From NCBI GenBank assembly GCA_017437755.1, contig JAFRXI010000068.1, positions 32,266-96,265 of the forward strand: a stretch of 64,000 nt of DNA. Direction: 5' to 3'. The notes beneath the pieces are model-generated. The model had not been told where the DNA came from. It did not search any database and saw only the letters and a list, made by a program, of their open reading frames with translations. Positions 32,352-40,080 of the stretch are shown piece by piece. How positions within the stretch are numbered: the stretch's first letter is position 1; the number at the start of each line of letters is the position of its first letter. The position numbers were made by a program, and so were the translations under genes. Source of the DNA: Bacteroidales bacterium (GTDB lineage Bacteria > Bacteroidota > Bacteroidia > Bacteroidales > UBA932).

Positions 32352-32720
32352 ATGAAAGTCTTTTCCAGAAGTGGAATCATCATATCCATTATTTTCATTA
32401 TCGTCATCTTATTTTCATGGCGGTGTCTTCAACTATGCGGAGTTATTCGATGCATACCAAAAGAAGCATTGGAACTGTATGAAGAATGCGTTCACGGAGA
32501 CAGACCTATTGGTCTGGCAGACCTCCATCTGAAGTGCCTTTTCTGTAGAAAACCTGTTAAGGGAATCTACTATGGCATAGCAGACAGACGCCTCGTGGAG
32601 TATGACAAAGATGGAAACCTGCTATGGGAATGGCGTGGTTGCACTAGTGACGGAACATGCTGGCAATGCATAAAATGCGGAAAAAGATTTGACAAGCATG
32701 GTAAATCAATTTGGCGCTAA
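32352..32720 (+). CDS. Membrane-anchored protein with Cys4 zinc-ribbon-like motif
   Basis: The 122-residue protein begins with a hydrophobic helix (about residues 7-25) and continues with a small soluble domain. The domain carries two Cys-x2-Cys pairs (CLFC near residue 62 and CIKC near 109), a layout suited to a single zinc ribbon, plus WEW and TCW motifs between them. No family is recognised. The domain side cannot be fixed with certainty; the basic residues before the helix suggest an inside N-terminus and therefore a periplasmic domain, where a zinc site is less usual. Function is unknown. Confidence 0.5.
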   Translation: MKVFSRSGIIISIIFIIVILFSWRCLQLCGVIRCIPKEALELYEECVHGDRPIGLADLHLKCLFCRKPVKGIYYGIADRRLVEYDKDGNLLWEWRGCTSDGTCWQCIKCGKRFDKHGKSIWR

Positions 32721-32767
32721 ACAATTAAGAATACTCAATAGAAAACATCCTGAACCAACCCCCTTAC

Positions 32768-33922
32768 ATGAAACACCATATCGCTTTCGCCATCCTGATC
32801 ACCTGCCTTGCTGCCGGCTCCTGTCACAACAGGAGGGGGGCCACAAGAGTTGCCCAGGATCAGTTAAAGAAGGAGGAACTCCAGAGCGTTGACACAATCC
32901 CCGACTGGATATACGTCACCCGTCATTGGAGGGATCTCAAAGACTCGGCATACCTGTTTGAAGTGCCTGAACAGCAGGTCATTGCCAGATGGAAAAGGGA
33001 GTTTGAAGAGTTGAACTCCCCTGATTCCGTGTGGCGTACGGAACTGGAGTATTACTCAAATGAAGACCGCTGGATGACAGTCAATGATTTTATTGAGCTG
33101 TTTTATCAATCGGCCAGGCGGGAGGATAACATGATATTATGGCGTCTTCTGCAATACGCTCCGGGAATCGATTCCCTTGCAGCCGGATCCGGTTTTGACA
33201 GAGTGCTTTTCATCAGACATACCTATGAATCCCTGCTGGACTACGAAAAAGCCTGTCAATGGGACATGACCTATTGGGCGTGGCTTCTTATAGACTTTGA
33301 TTCTTTTTACATCCGGACTCTCTACAACGATATCCGCCGACACTGCGACAAGCGCCTTGCTTCAGCCATAAAGAAAGAGGAAACAATGGCAAGGATCCAT
33401 CATGACCGGACCTGGGATGCATTCCAGAAGATCATCGGGACCCAAGGATTCAACGGCTCCTCCTTTCCATATCGATGCGGAGTATTTGGTGATGTGGAAT
33501 ACCGCATGGAGATTGAGGCACAAGAGTCTTTCCTTCACGCTCTTTATGACGATTCCTTCAATTATGGCAGTACCGGCAAATCCCTGTCGGAGAATGACAT
33601 CATTGAAGAATACTCTTATTTCTCACAGAATCTTGACGAGGACGAGTTGTCATATCCCATAGCCGAAAGGAGAGCCCTGCTGGACAAAGACAAGAAATCC
33701 TTCATCGACTGGATGGATGCCCGTAAGACAGTTTCCTCACTCTTGACCGGAAGGATGAAAGAACTATACGGGAATGCGACCAATAGGATCCTCAGGCAAA
33801 AGCTTATCTTGCTGAAGAACCGCTACAACTGTAATGATGGATTCTGCCCGGATTATACTATTCTGCTGGACATGGACTGCTCCGATGAAGAACTGTTCTC
33901 CTTCACTTTTGAAAACTCTTGA
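32768..33922 (+). CDS. Hypothetical lipoprotein
   Basis: This 384-residue protein has a lipoprotein signal (MKHHIAFAILITCLAAGSC, lipidated Cys19) and a large mature part that looks helical, with repeated aromatic and acidic residues and no recognised motif. It is the first of three overlapping genes; its stop is 2 bases before the ATG of the next lipoprotein gene. The GC content is nearer to that of the core genes than the AT-rich hypotheticals upstream. I infer that the three products act together at the periplasmic side of the envelope. Confidence 0.65.
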   Translation: MKHHIAFAILITCLAAGSCHNRRGATRVAQDQLKKEELQSVDTIPDWIYVTRHWRDLKDSAYLFEVPEQQVIARWKREFEELNSPDSVWRTELEYYSNEDRWMTVNDFIELFYQSARREDNMILWRLLQYAPGIDSLAAGSGFDRVLFIRHTYESLLDYEKACQWDMTYWAWLLIDFDSFYIRTLYNDIRRHCDKRLASAIKKEETMARIHHDRTWDAFQKIIGTQGFNGSSFPYRCGVFGDVEYRMEIEAQESFLHALYDDSFNYGSTGKSLSENDIIEEYSYFSQNLDEDELSYPIAERRALLDKDKKSFIDWMDARKTVSSLLTGRMKELYGNATNRILRQKLILLKNRYNCNDGFCPDYTILLDMDCSDEELFSFTFENS

Positions 33923-33924
33923 AC

Positions 33925-34983
33925 ATGAATAAGATCTTTCCGGCCGCCATACTAGTTGGAGCCGCCATTCTCCTACCCTTGTCATCGTGCAACAGGAAGA
34001 AACACAAGGGCATCGAGCCTCCGCGCCAAACGCCTTCATTCACGGTTCGGATCGGGAATGACTCCATCCATGTCGACGGAGCCACTTTCTATTCGGCTCC
34101 CTTTGTCCTTCCACTTGTGTTAAAACCATACAATGGTCCAGAATCTGATTTCGAGAGGGGTGCATCCGGGCAAAATGAAGTGTTGGCGAATCCCCGGTGG
34201 GTGTGTTTGAAATTTGCGTATAAGGTCAACTCGTTTGATATTCACGTTGTACTCCATTTCTCCGACAATATTGACAGCCAGGGCATAGCGGAGTGGACGT
34301 TTACAAAAGGACAGAATTCAATTTGCATTGATACCGACTATTCCTGGAACTGGAGGGAGGAAGTCGATGATCAGGGAGAGATATTCTCTATTTCCCCAAG
34401 TCCGGAAATGGTTCAGGGACAGGACAGCATTATTCATGATACGCCGTTCTGCTTCAAGGATATTGATTTCGACGGAAAGGCCGAGTTATGTTTCAGGACT
34501 CCGGGCTGGAACAGATACTATTTCAATGCTTTCAAGATTGTTTCTTCCACAAGTGCGAAACTTATGACGGGACACCCGTATAATAATCTTGTCTATTCAG
34601 ATGAAGAAGCGTGTTCAGCCGTGTTCGACTATGCCCGAAAGACTATACATTTAGTTGAAGTTTACGGATCCAGCGTCTATGACCATTGGTATAAGAAACG
34701 GGCCGTGGTCCATGACGTCTTGAATCCAATGCAGCATACTACCGGTGTTGAAAGCAATTACTCCGGCGGATGCAGGGATGATGACTATTTTGAAAACGGG
34801 AAATGGGTCAAAGCCCACAAAGAATACATCCCTGACATTATGGATGGCTATGCTTATACTGTAATAGTGGCAGATTATGTGGCATTAAAAGGAGCGAACC
34901 TCTCCCTGCAGACGCTAAAACTGCACGACTTGGACAACGAAGTCTGGAAAGATTTATATAACAATAGCTTACAAGATCCATGA
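33925..34983 (+). CDS. Hypothetical lipoprotein (family with a second, decayed copy in the island)
   Basis: The 352-residue product has a lipoprotein signal (lipobox LPLSSC, Cys near residue 22) and a beta-rich mature domain with the FxFxDIDFDGKAEL-type segment CFKDIDFDGKAELCF near residue 185, typical of VCBS/XAC2610-like Bacteroidota lipoproteins. A TTG two codons earlier is possible but the ATG at 33925 is better. Its C-terminal 21 residues recur as a stray fragment at 16672-16749. The stop overlaps the next ATG (ATGA). The function is unknown. Confidence 0.68.
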   Translation: MNKIFPAAILVGAAILLPLSSCNRKKHKGIEPPRQTPSFTVRIGNDSIHVDGATFYSAPFVLPLVLKPYNGPESDFERGASGQNEVLANPRWVCLKFAYKVNSFDIHVVLHFSDNIDSQGIAEWTFTKGQNSICIDTDYSWNWREEVDDQGEIFSISPSPEMVQGQDSIIHDTPFCFKDIDFDGKAELCFRTPGWNRYYFNAFKIVSSTSAKLMTGHPYNNLVYSDEEACSAVFDYARKTIHLVEVYGSSVYDHWYKKRAVVHDVLNPMQHTTGVESNYSGGCRDDDYFENGKWVKAHKEYIPDIMDGYAYTVIVADYVALKGANLSLQTLKLHDLDNEVWKDLYNNSLQDP

Positions 34984-36137
34984 AACGAATGAAAATACTA
35001 TTATTCTTACTTGCAAGTATTATCCTCATTATCCTGGTAAAGATAATCTGGGTGGCAGTCATGACAAAGGATATCGGCTCCTTCGAATCAGAACGGGCAG
35101 ACATCCTCCAGAGGCGCAACTACCTTCTGGAAAAAGTCATCACGACCCCCCAAGGGCTGATTGACTCCATGCCAACCATAGTAGGAGACCAGTTTCAGGG
35201 TGAATGGGCCATATATACGACATCGATGCTCTCAGCCGCCCTGGTAAACACGGCCATCATTTTCCCTGAAACCCGTGAAGAAGCCGTGGTAAAGATTGAC
35301 AGCCTCATCAAAATAGTGATGTCGCCGGAACTCAAAAGATATGATAGTAATCGCTGGGGAGAGGACCCGCTTGACTCACTTGATGGATACGAGAGTCATG
35401 TTTCCTATCTCAGTCATCTTGCCTGGATGATTGCCGGATACAAGCAGATTGGCGGGGATGAAAGATATGATGAACTATACGATTCCCTATGTGAAACTAT
35501 GAACCGCCGGCTGCTGGCCAGCAAAGGACTGAACCTCCAAACCTATCCAGGCGAATATGTCTACATTCCTGACATGTTGGTCGCACTCGTCGCTTTGAAA
35601 CTTTATTCGCAACAACACTGCGGCGAATACGATGCCACGGTTCAGAAATGGCTGGACAACATTAAGGAGAATCATCTTTCTTACGTCACCGGACTTATAG
35701 CATCCATTGTGATGTACGATTATGACGGCCCGAGCTGCGAGGCTCTCAAAGGCTCATACTCTGCCTTAAGCTGTTACTATCTGACATTCGTGGATGAAGA
35801 ATTCGCCAGAGACCAATACGATAATTTCAAGTCCTTTTTCCTCAAAAAACGGCCTATTATCGGATTCAAAGAGTATCCACACAAATCCCCAATCTTTGCG
35901 TTTGACATTGATGCCGGCCCCATCATCTTCGGCCTTTCTCCTTCCGGTACAGCATTCGGAATTGGTCCGGCTACTTACTTTGGAGATAATGCCTTACGCA
36001 AGAAGTTCCTTCGCACAGCAGAACTAGCTGGAACAACCGTTTCATCTTACGGCAAGAGCCACTACCTCCTTGCCGACCTGGCACTTGTCGGCGAAGCCAT
36101 CACCCTTGCCATGCGCACGGCCGTTCCATGGAATTAG
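34980..36137 (+). CDS. Membrane-anchored helical protein, possible alpha/alpha-toroid
   Basis: The 385-residue protein has one N-terminal membrane helix (about residues 5-27) and a long helical domain. Stretches such as YESHVSYLSHLAWMIAGYKQIGGDERYDELYDSL, YVYIPDMLVALVALKLYSQQ and FDIDAGPIIFGLSPSGTAFGIGPATYFGD recall the repeating helix pairs of (alpha/alpha)6 toroid proteins, e.g. linalool-dehydratase-like or glycoside hydrolase-like folds. That is a pattern-based guess; no catalytic residues can be assigned. It overlaps the lipoprotein gene upstream as ATGA, closing the three-gene set. Confidence 0.6.
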   Translation: MKRMKILLFLLASIILIILVKIIWVAVMTKDIGSFESERADILQRRNYLLEKVITTPQGLIDSMPTIVGDQFQGEWAIYTTSMLSAALVNTAIIFPETREEAVVKIDSLIKIVMSPELKRYDSNRWGEDPLDSLDGYESHVSYLSHLAWMIAGYKQIGGDERYDELYDSLCETMNRRLLASKGLNLQTYPGEYVYIPDMLVALVALKLYSQQHCGEYDATVQKWLDNIKENHLSYVTGLIASIVMYDYDGPSCEALKGSYSALSCYYLTFVDEEFARDQYDNFKSFFLKKRPIIGFKEYPHKSPIFAFDIDAGPIIFGLSPSGTAFGIGPATYFGDNALRKKFLRTAELAGTTVSSYGKSHYLLADLALVGEAITLAMRTAVPWN

Positions 36138-36173
36138 TTCAATATGCATATTTTACCCTAAACACATTCAAAT

Positions 36174-36624
36174 ATGAGATGGATTATTAATGACGTACTG
36201 ATCTATATTGTTATACCCGCAGCACTGACGGCTGTATTAGTCTATCTTCCCTGGGGATTCGGCAGAGTTCTCCCCCTACCATTTTGATAAGCCTGCTCAA
36301 GTCAGGAAATACCTGGATAAAACAGATATTGACATTATTTTTCCTGAATTTACTGTAGAGAAACAACTTAAGGAAACTGACAGAAAAAAGGTGAAGCTAT
36401 TGTTCAATGAACCTCTATCAAATGATTTCATTTTATCTTTGGATGCCCTATGTTGTTTCAATGTTGATGGCTGGGAACACAGAAAAGAGTATCCACAAGA
36501 CTGGGATGGTATCAGTCCGCCACTTGATATTTACGAATACTCTTATGCTGATCCGTATTTTCACCGTTTAGCGGAAAGAATCAGAATCATTCCTACGCTT
36601 AATACAGCTGAGATATACCTATAA
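36174..36624 (+). pseudogene. Small membrane-protein gene broken by a frameshift
   Basis: ATG 36174 opens MRWIINDVLIYIVIPAALTAVLVYLPWG, a membrane anchor, but the frame stops at 36287. In the next frame a continuous reading runs from about 36250 to the stop at 36624, beginning DSAEFSPYHFDKPAQ. Removing one G from the GGGG at 36253-36256 joins the two into one protein of about 149 residues. I do not recognise the family. The break could be genuine decay or a homopolymer error in the sequence. Confidence 0.6.
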
Positions 36625-36625
36625 A

Positions 36626-36675
36626 GCCCGCCTACTGTGAGGCGGTGAAAGGCAGAATGGCGGACCGGCCGTCTT
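36626..36675 (+). repeat. 50 bp direct repeat, right copy
   Basis: Matches 31021-31069 except for one inserted G and two substitutions, same orientation, starting one base after the stop of the broken gene at 36174-36624. The two copies enclose 5.6 kb. Confidence 0.8.
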
Positions 36676-36766
36676 CAACAACAAACAGGATCATTGAGAA
36701 CACAGGTAATTCATTCCCCATCAAAACCGTAAATGTTCACTAATGAAGTAATTGTAGGAAACAACC

Positions 36767-37477
36767 ATGCATATCGATTACATTTCCATAGACTGGAGCA
36801 AAATTCAAGATGATTCCTATCTGACACGTATTCCGTCTATCTGCCTGTTGCAGAAACTACGGTTCCGTAAACCTGTAACCTTCTTTGTGGGAGAGAATGG
36901 CTCTGGTAAGTCAACGCTGCTGGAAGCCATTGCTATCGCATACGGTTTCAATCCTGAAGGCGGCACGCTGAACTACCGGTTCTCAACCCACGACGACTAT
37001 TCTGAACTCTGCAATGCCATCACCATAGGCAGGGGTATTCATGCCTCAAACTATGGATTCTTCCTTCGGGCCGAGAGTTTTTATAATGTCTCGACAAAGG
37101 CTATCGAGTACGAGGAGGGCTGGGGACCGATGTATGGCGACAAGACCCTTCACGAACAATCCCACGGCGAAAGCTTCTTGAACTTCATAAAGACATTCGA
37201 TTTTGAGGGCATCTTCCTGATGGACGAACCCGAGGCTGCCCTATCTCCTAACCGTCAGTTAGAGCTTTTCTCCCGGATCGCAAAGATGGCAAAGGATGGG
37301 GCGCAGTACATAATCGTCACTCATTCCCCTATTTTGTTGGCAATCCCCGATGCCGACATAATCGGATTTGATGACTCCGGTATGCATTATCTTGAATATG
37401 AACAAACTGATAGTTACAAGATTACGGAAGCATTCATTAACCGCCGGGACGTCATGGTGAATTCTTTGGTCGAATAA
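36767..37477 (+). CDS. Predicted ABC/Rad50-type cytoplasmic ATPase
   Basis: The 236-residue protein is a stand-alone ATPase of the AAA_21/AAA_23 kind. Walker A GENGSGKST is near residue 43, a signature-like SHGESFLNF near 130, Walker B GIFLMDEPEAALS near 150, and an H-loop ITVTHSP-like IIVTHSPILL near 181. There is no membrane domain, coiled coil or nuclease partner beside it. Such small ATPases are common single-gene accessory functions (DUF4435/OLD-like without nuclease) and sometimes parts of defence systems; here no partner gene follows, only the GC-rich repeat mosaic. Length (about 240) is typical of the compact group. Confidence 0.8.
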   Translation: MHIDYISIDWSKIQDDSYLTRIPSICLLQKLRFRKPVTFFVGENGSGKSTLLEAIAIAYGFNPEGGTLNYRFSTHDDYSELCNAITIGRGIHASNYGFFLRAESFYNVSTKAIEYEEGWGPMYGDKTLHEQSHGESFLNFIKTFDFEGIFLMDEPEAALSPNRQLELFSRIAKMAKDGAQYIIVTHSPILLAIPDADIIGFDDSGMHYLEYEQTDSYKITEAFINRRDVMVNSLVE

Positions 37478-38301
37478 TGACATGGTGCAGGAGAAAGAGG
37501 AAGCGTTTGCCTGCAGCGATCTCAACGGATATTGCTGTCACGAAAGGGACAGAAACGATGTCCCATGCTTTTCTCGGCAAGCATACTAGGATTCGTGAAG
37601 CGGCGAAGGCGAAGGGTGGCTAAGGAGTCCGGGAGAGGAATGACAGGGATTGCCGGACCAAGCCGGAAATGACGATTGGGATGGTTATTCTGAACTGAGG
37701 TCGGAACAATCGGAGTTGGGCACCGCCGCCGGAATATACCCCCTCCGGCGGCTGGGCGCTGCGGGGAGCTCGAGCCGGACGGCTCTCCTCGCGCCCTGCC
37801 TACTGTCTCGTACACCAGACGCCATTCTCGTGTACAAACGCCCTGACAAACACCCTCTCGTACATCGGAAGGGCGTTTCCTGTACAAACCCTCTCTATTC
37901 TTCGGGCAGAGGAACATAGATACACGATGGTACGGAGAGACTTGTGCACGGACGGGCTCGTTTAGCCCGCATTTCGGTTCCGACCGTGACACCGCTGACA
38001 CGAACGGGCTCGATTTGCCGCGTTTCCAGGCCCGCCCGTGCGGATCAACGCCTCCAGACAGCCAAAGCGGCGGAGGCAAACGCAAAGGCGGAGGCAAAGG
38101 CGAAGGCGGAGCCGACAACGAAGGCAGACGCTGAGGCGGAGGCAAAGGCGGAGGGAGCCTCCGCAGGCCGAGGCGTGATTCCCGGCCCGACCGGGAATCA
38201 CGCCAAGAGTCGAGGACCAGCGACTGGAGCCTTTGACCTCCGCCGTGGCCGCAAAAGCCCTCTGAACGGGATGCAAAAGCCCTCTGACCGGGACGCATGA
38301 C
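37478..38301. other. GC-rich repeat mosaic without credible genes
   Basis: About 0.8 kb of GC-rich DNA assembled from short repeats. It contains a hairpin at 37725-37752 (9 bp stem, twin of 16778-16799) and two imperfect tandem units starting GACGGGCTCG near 37955 and 38005. It also has a purine-rich GGCAAAGGCGGA-type run (about 38070-38158), a perfect 14 bp hairpin (38172-38185 with 38191-38204), and two GCAAAAGCCCTCTGA units near 38252 and 38272. Long frames exist on both strands but encode low-complexity Ala/Glu/Lys or Pro/Arg/Leu sequence and are artefacts of the repeats. A 36-codon frame starts at 37482, with no support. Confidence 0.65.
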
Positions 38302-38410
38302 GTTGGAGCACACTACCACCGTGCCTTCCGTCCCTGCCAGATGGACGGGGCGCACAAAATACCCGTCAAAACGTGTTCCCCTTCCATGTTTTGGGACGGG
38401 GAACACGGTA
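38302..38410 (+). repeat. Paired-hairpin dispersed repeat, right copy
   Basis: Second copy of the ~110 bp element at 15221-15330 in the same orientation: GTTGGA..CACT lead, TCCGTCC/GGACGGG hairpin, AAATACCCG..AAAACG linker, second CCC..GGGACGGG hairpin, closing CACGGTA. It marks the right end of the island, next to the core glycine-cleavage operon. Confidence 0.85.
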
Positions 38411-38517
38411 GTGGGAATAATAGCCCCCCGGACGCGGAAATAACAACCCCCGGTAGTGGAAATAACAACCCCCGGTAGTGGAAATAACAGCCCCCCGGTA
38501 GCGGAAATAACTGCCCC
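38407..38517. repeat. Tandem repeat, about five units of 22-23 bp
   Basis: Five imperfect copies of a unit like GGTAGTGGAAATAACAACCCCC directly follow the paired-hairpin repeat. A single degenerate trace (GGAATAACAG) also follows the left hairpin copy near 15351. No spacers of independent sequence exist, so this is not a CRISPR array. Confidence 0.85.
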
Positions 38518-38561
38518 GGACCAAGCCGGAATGTCAGTGCCATGAAACTGTAGTGACAGGG

Positions 38562-39947
38562 CTATCCCCTGGCGGCGGAGAGCACCACCTCCGAAAGGGT
38601 CGGGTGTGAGTGGATCACCGCCCCCAGGTCGCCGATGGTCCCGTGCGAATTCATAAGGGCACAGACCTCATGGACCAGGTCGGCGGCATGGGCACCCATT
38701 ATATGGCAGCCAAGTATCTCCCCGGCCGGGAACTCCTCTGAACCGCTGGAAACCAGTATCTTGCACAGTCCTTCCGGCTCGCCCATGGCGAGTGCCTTCC
38801 CGTTGGCCCTGAAGAAGGATTTGTGCGCCTTGAAAGCGATTCCCCTTTCCTTGCACTCCTCCTCTGAGAACCCCACCACAGCCACTTCCGGGACCGTGAA
38901 GACGGCCGCGGGCACAAGGTCCAGCCGGATCCTGTCAACCGGACCGTCGGACGGCTGTCCGGCGAGTATATGGTTAAGCGCCCTGAGGCCCTGGAACGTG
39001 GCCGCATGCGCAAGCATCCACCCACCGGTAATGTCGCCGATTGCATATATGGAAGGAACACTGGTCTGCATGTAGCTGTTCACCTTCACGGCACGGTCGG
39101 TCTCAATTCCCACGGAGGCAAAATCCAACGAGCCGAGTGCCGGGCGCCGGCCTACCGCCATAAGCACCTTGTCGGCGCACAACGTCAGCGTTTCGTCCTT
39201 CCGGACATACGACACGGAAAGCCCATCCGCAGTGGATGAAACACCCTCGACTTTAGCTGAAGTGATTATTTCAATGCCCCTCTTTGACAGGCTCTGCTTC
39301 AATCTCTTGGCAATGTCTTTATCAAAGCGCGGAATAATCTCTGGGAAGTACTCCAGAACGGTTACCTGGCTTCCGAAAGACTTGAACACCGATGCGAATT
39401 CCAGGCCGATAACCCCGCCACCTATGACACACAGGCGCCTGGGTACCTCAGTCATGGAAAGGATGCCCGATGAATCCACAACGCCCTCCAGGTCCGCCCC
39501 GGGAACCGGCAACCAGGCGGGGACCGAACCGGTGGCGACAATGATGAAGTCGGCTTCCAGACTGGTCTCGCCACCGTCCCGGAGAGACACCTTCACCTCA
39601 TGCGGCCCCGCAAGCGAAGCCTTTCCGTAGACTAGGTTGACCTTACGGCTTTTAAGGAGGAACTCCACACCTGAGCGGAGGGTGGTTACGGTCTGGTCCT
39701 TCCTTTCAATCACCTTGCGGTAATTGAATCCGAACGCCAGTGCCTCAATGCCATAAGAGGATGCAGATGCCAGTGTTTCCAGCACCTCGGCATTGCGGCA
39801 CAGCGCCTTTGTGGGGATGCAGCCCTCATTCAGGCACGTCCCCCCAACGGGACCGTCGGAAACCAGAGTGACCTCCACTCCCCTTCCGGCAGCTTCCAGC
39901 GCAGTTTCATATCCGCCCGGCCCGGCACCAATAATCGTAATTCTCAT
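38562..39947 (-). CDS. lpdA: Dihydrolipoyl dehydrogenase (glycine cleavage L-protein)
   Basis: The 461-residue flavoprotein reoxidises the dihydrolipoyl arm of GcvH with NAD+. The FAD-binding GAGPGG is at residues 7-12, the redox-active disulfide GTCLNEGC at Cys38 and Cys43, the NAD-binding GGGVIGLEFAS near 175, and the C-terminal catalytic His-Glu dyad in HSHPTLSE near 448. The usual family text around the disulfide is CLNVGCIPSK; here it is CLNEGCIPTK, a tolerable variant. It is the last gene of the glycine cleavage operon, separated from gcvPB by the structured repeat at 39967-40078. It could also serve 2-oxoacid dehydrogenases. Confidence 0.93.
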   Translation of the reverse strand: MRITIIGAGPGGYETALEAAGRGVEVTLVSDGPVGGTCLNEGCIPTKALCRNAEVLETLASASSYGIEALAFGFNYRKVIERKDQTVTTLRSGVEFLLKSRKVNLVYGKASLAGPHEVKVSLRDGGETSLEADFIIVATGSVPAWLPVPGADLEGVVDSSGILSMTEVPRRLCVIGGGVIGLEFASVFKSFGSQVTVLEYFPEIIPRFDKDIAKRLKQSLSKRGIEIITSAKVEGVSSTADGLSVSYVRKDETLTLCADKVLMAVGRRPALGSLDFASVGIETDRAVKVNSYMQTSVPSIYAIGDITGGWMLAHAATFQGLRALNHILAGQPSDGPVDRIRLDLVPAAVFTVPEVAVVGFSEEECKERGIAFKAHKSFFRANGKALAMGEPEGLCKILVSSGSEEFPAGEILGCHIMGAHAADLVHEVCALMNSHGTIGDLGAVIHSHPTLSEVVLSAARG

Positions 39948-39966
39948 ATACGTAAATATTTAATAA

Positions 39967-40078
39967 CATGAATCTGTTTGGAAACAGTCATCGCCCTCGC
40001 TGCTTTAGAGGGAGGGGGCCGAAACCGCAGGTTTTGGGAAGGATAGGCCGAAAGCCGTAGACTGAAAACAGATACATG
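39967..40078. repeat. Structured palindromic repeat, copy B
   Basis: An outer stem (39967-39979 with 40066-40078, 12 of 13 pairs) encloses CCCTC/GAGGG (39994-39998, 40008-40012), an 8 bp stem with 3-base loop including one G-U pair (40019-40026, 40030-40037), and GGC/GCC (40046-40048, 40054-40056). Loop and linker sequences match copy A at 6225-6352 while the stem arms differ yet remain paired. It lies between gcvPB and lpdA, which are on the minus strand, while the shared core reads on the plus strand. Confidence 0.8.
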
Positions 40079-40080
40079 TA

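Noticed and set aside
37522-38406. 294-codon minus-strand frame and a 118-codon plus-strand frame in the GC-rich repeat region
   Set aside because: Both translate repeated DNA into low-complexity Pro/Leu/Arg or Ala/Lys/Glu runs; no start signals or domain.
38407-38517. Possible CRISPR array
   Set aside because: Units are directly tandem with no unique spacers, and no cas genes are in the window.
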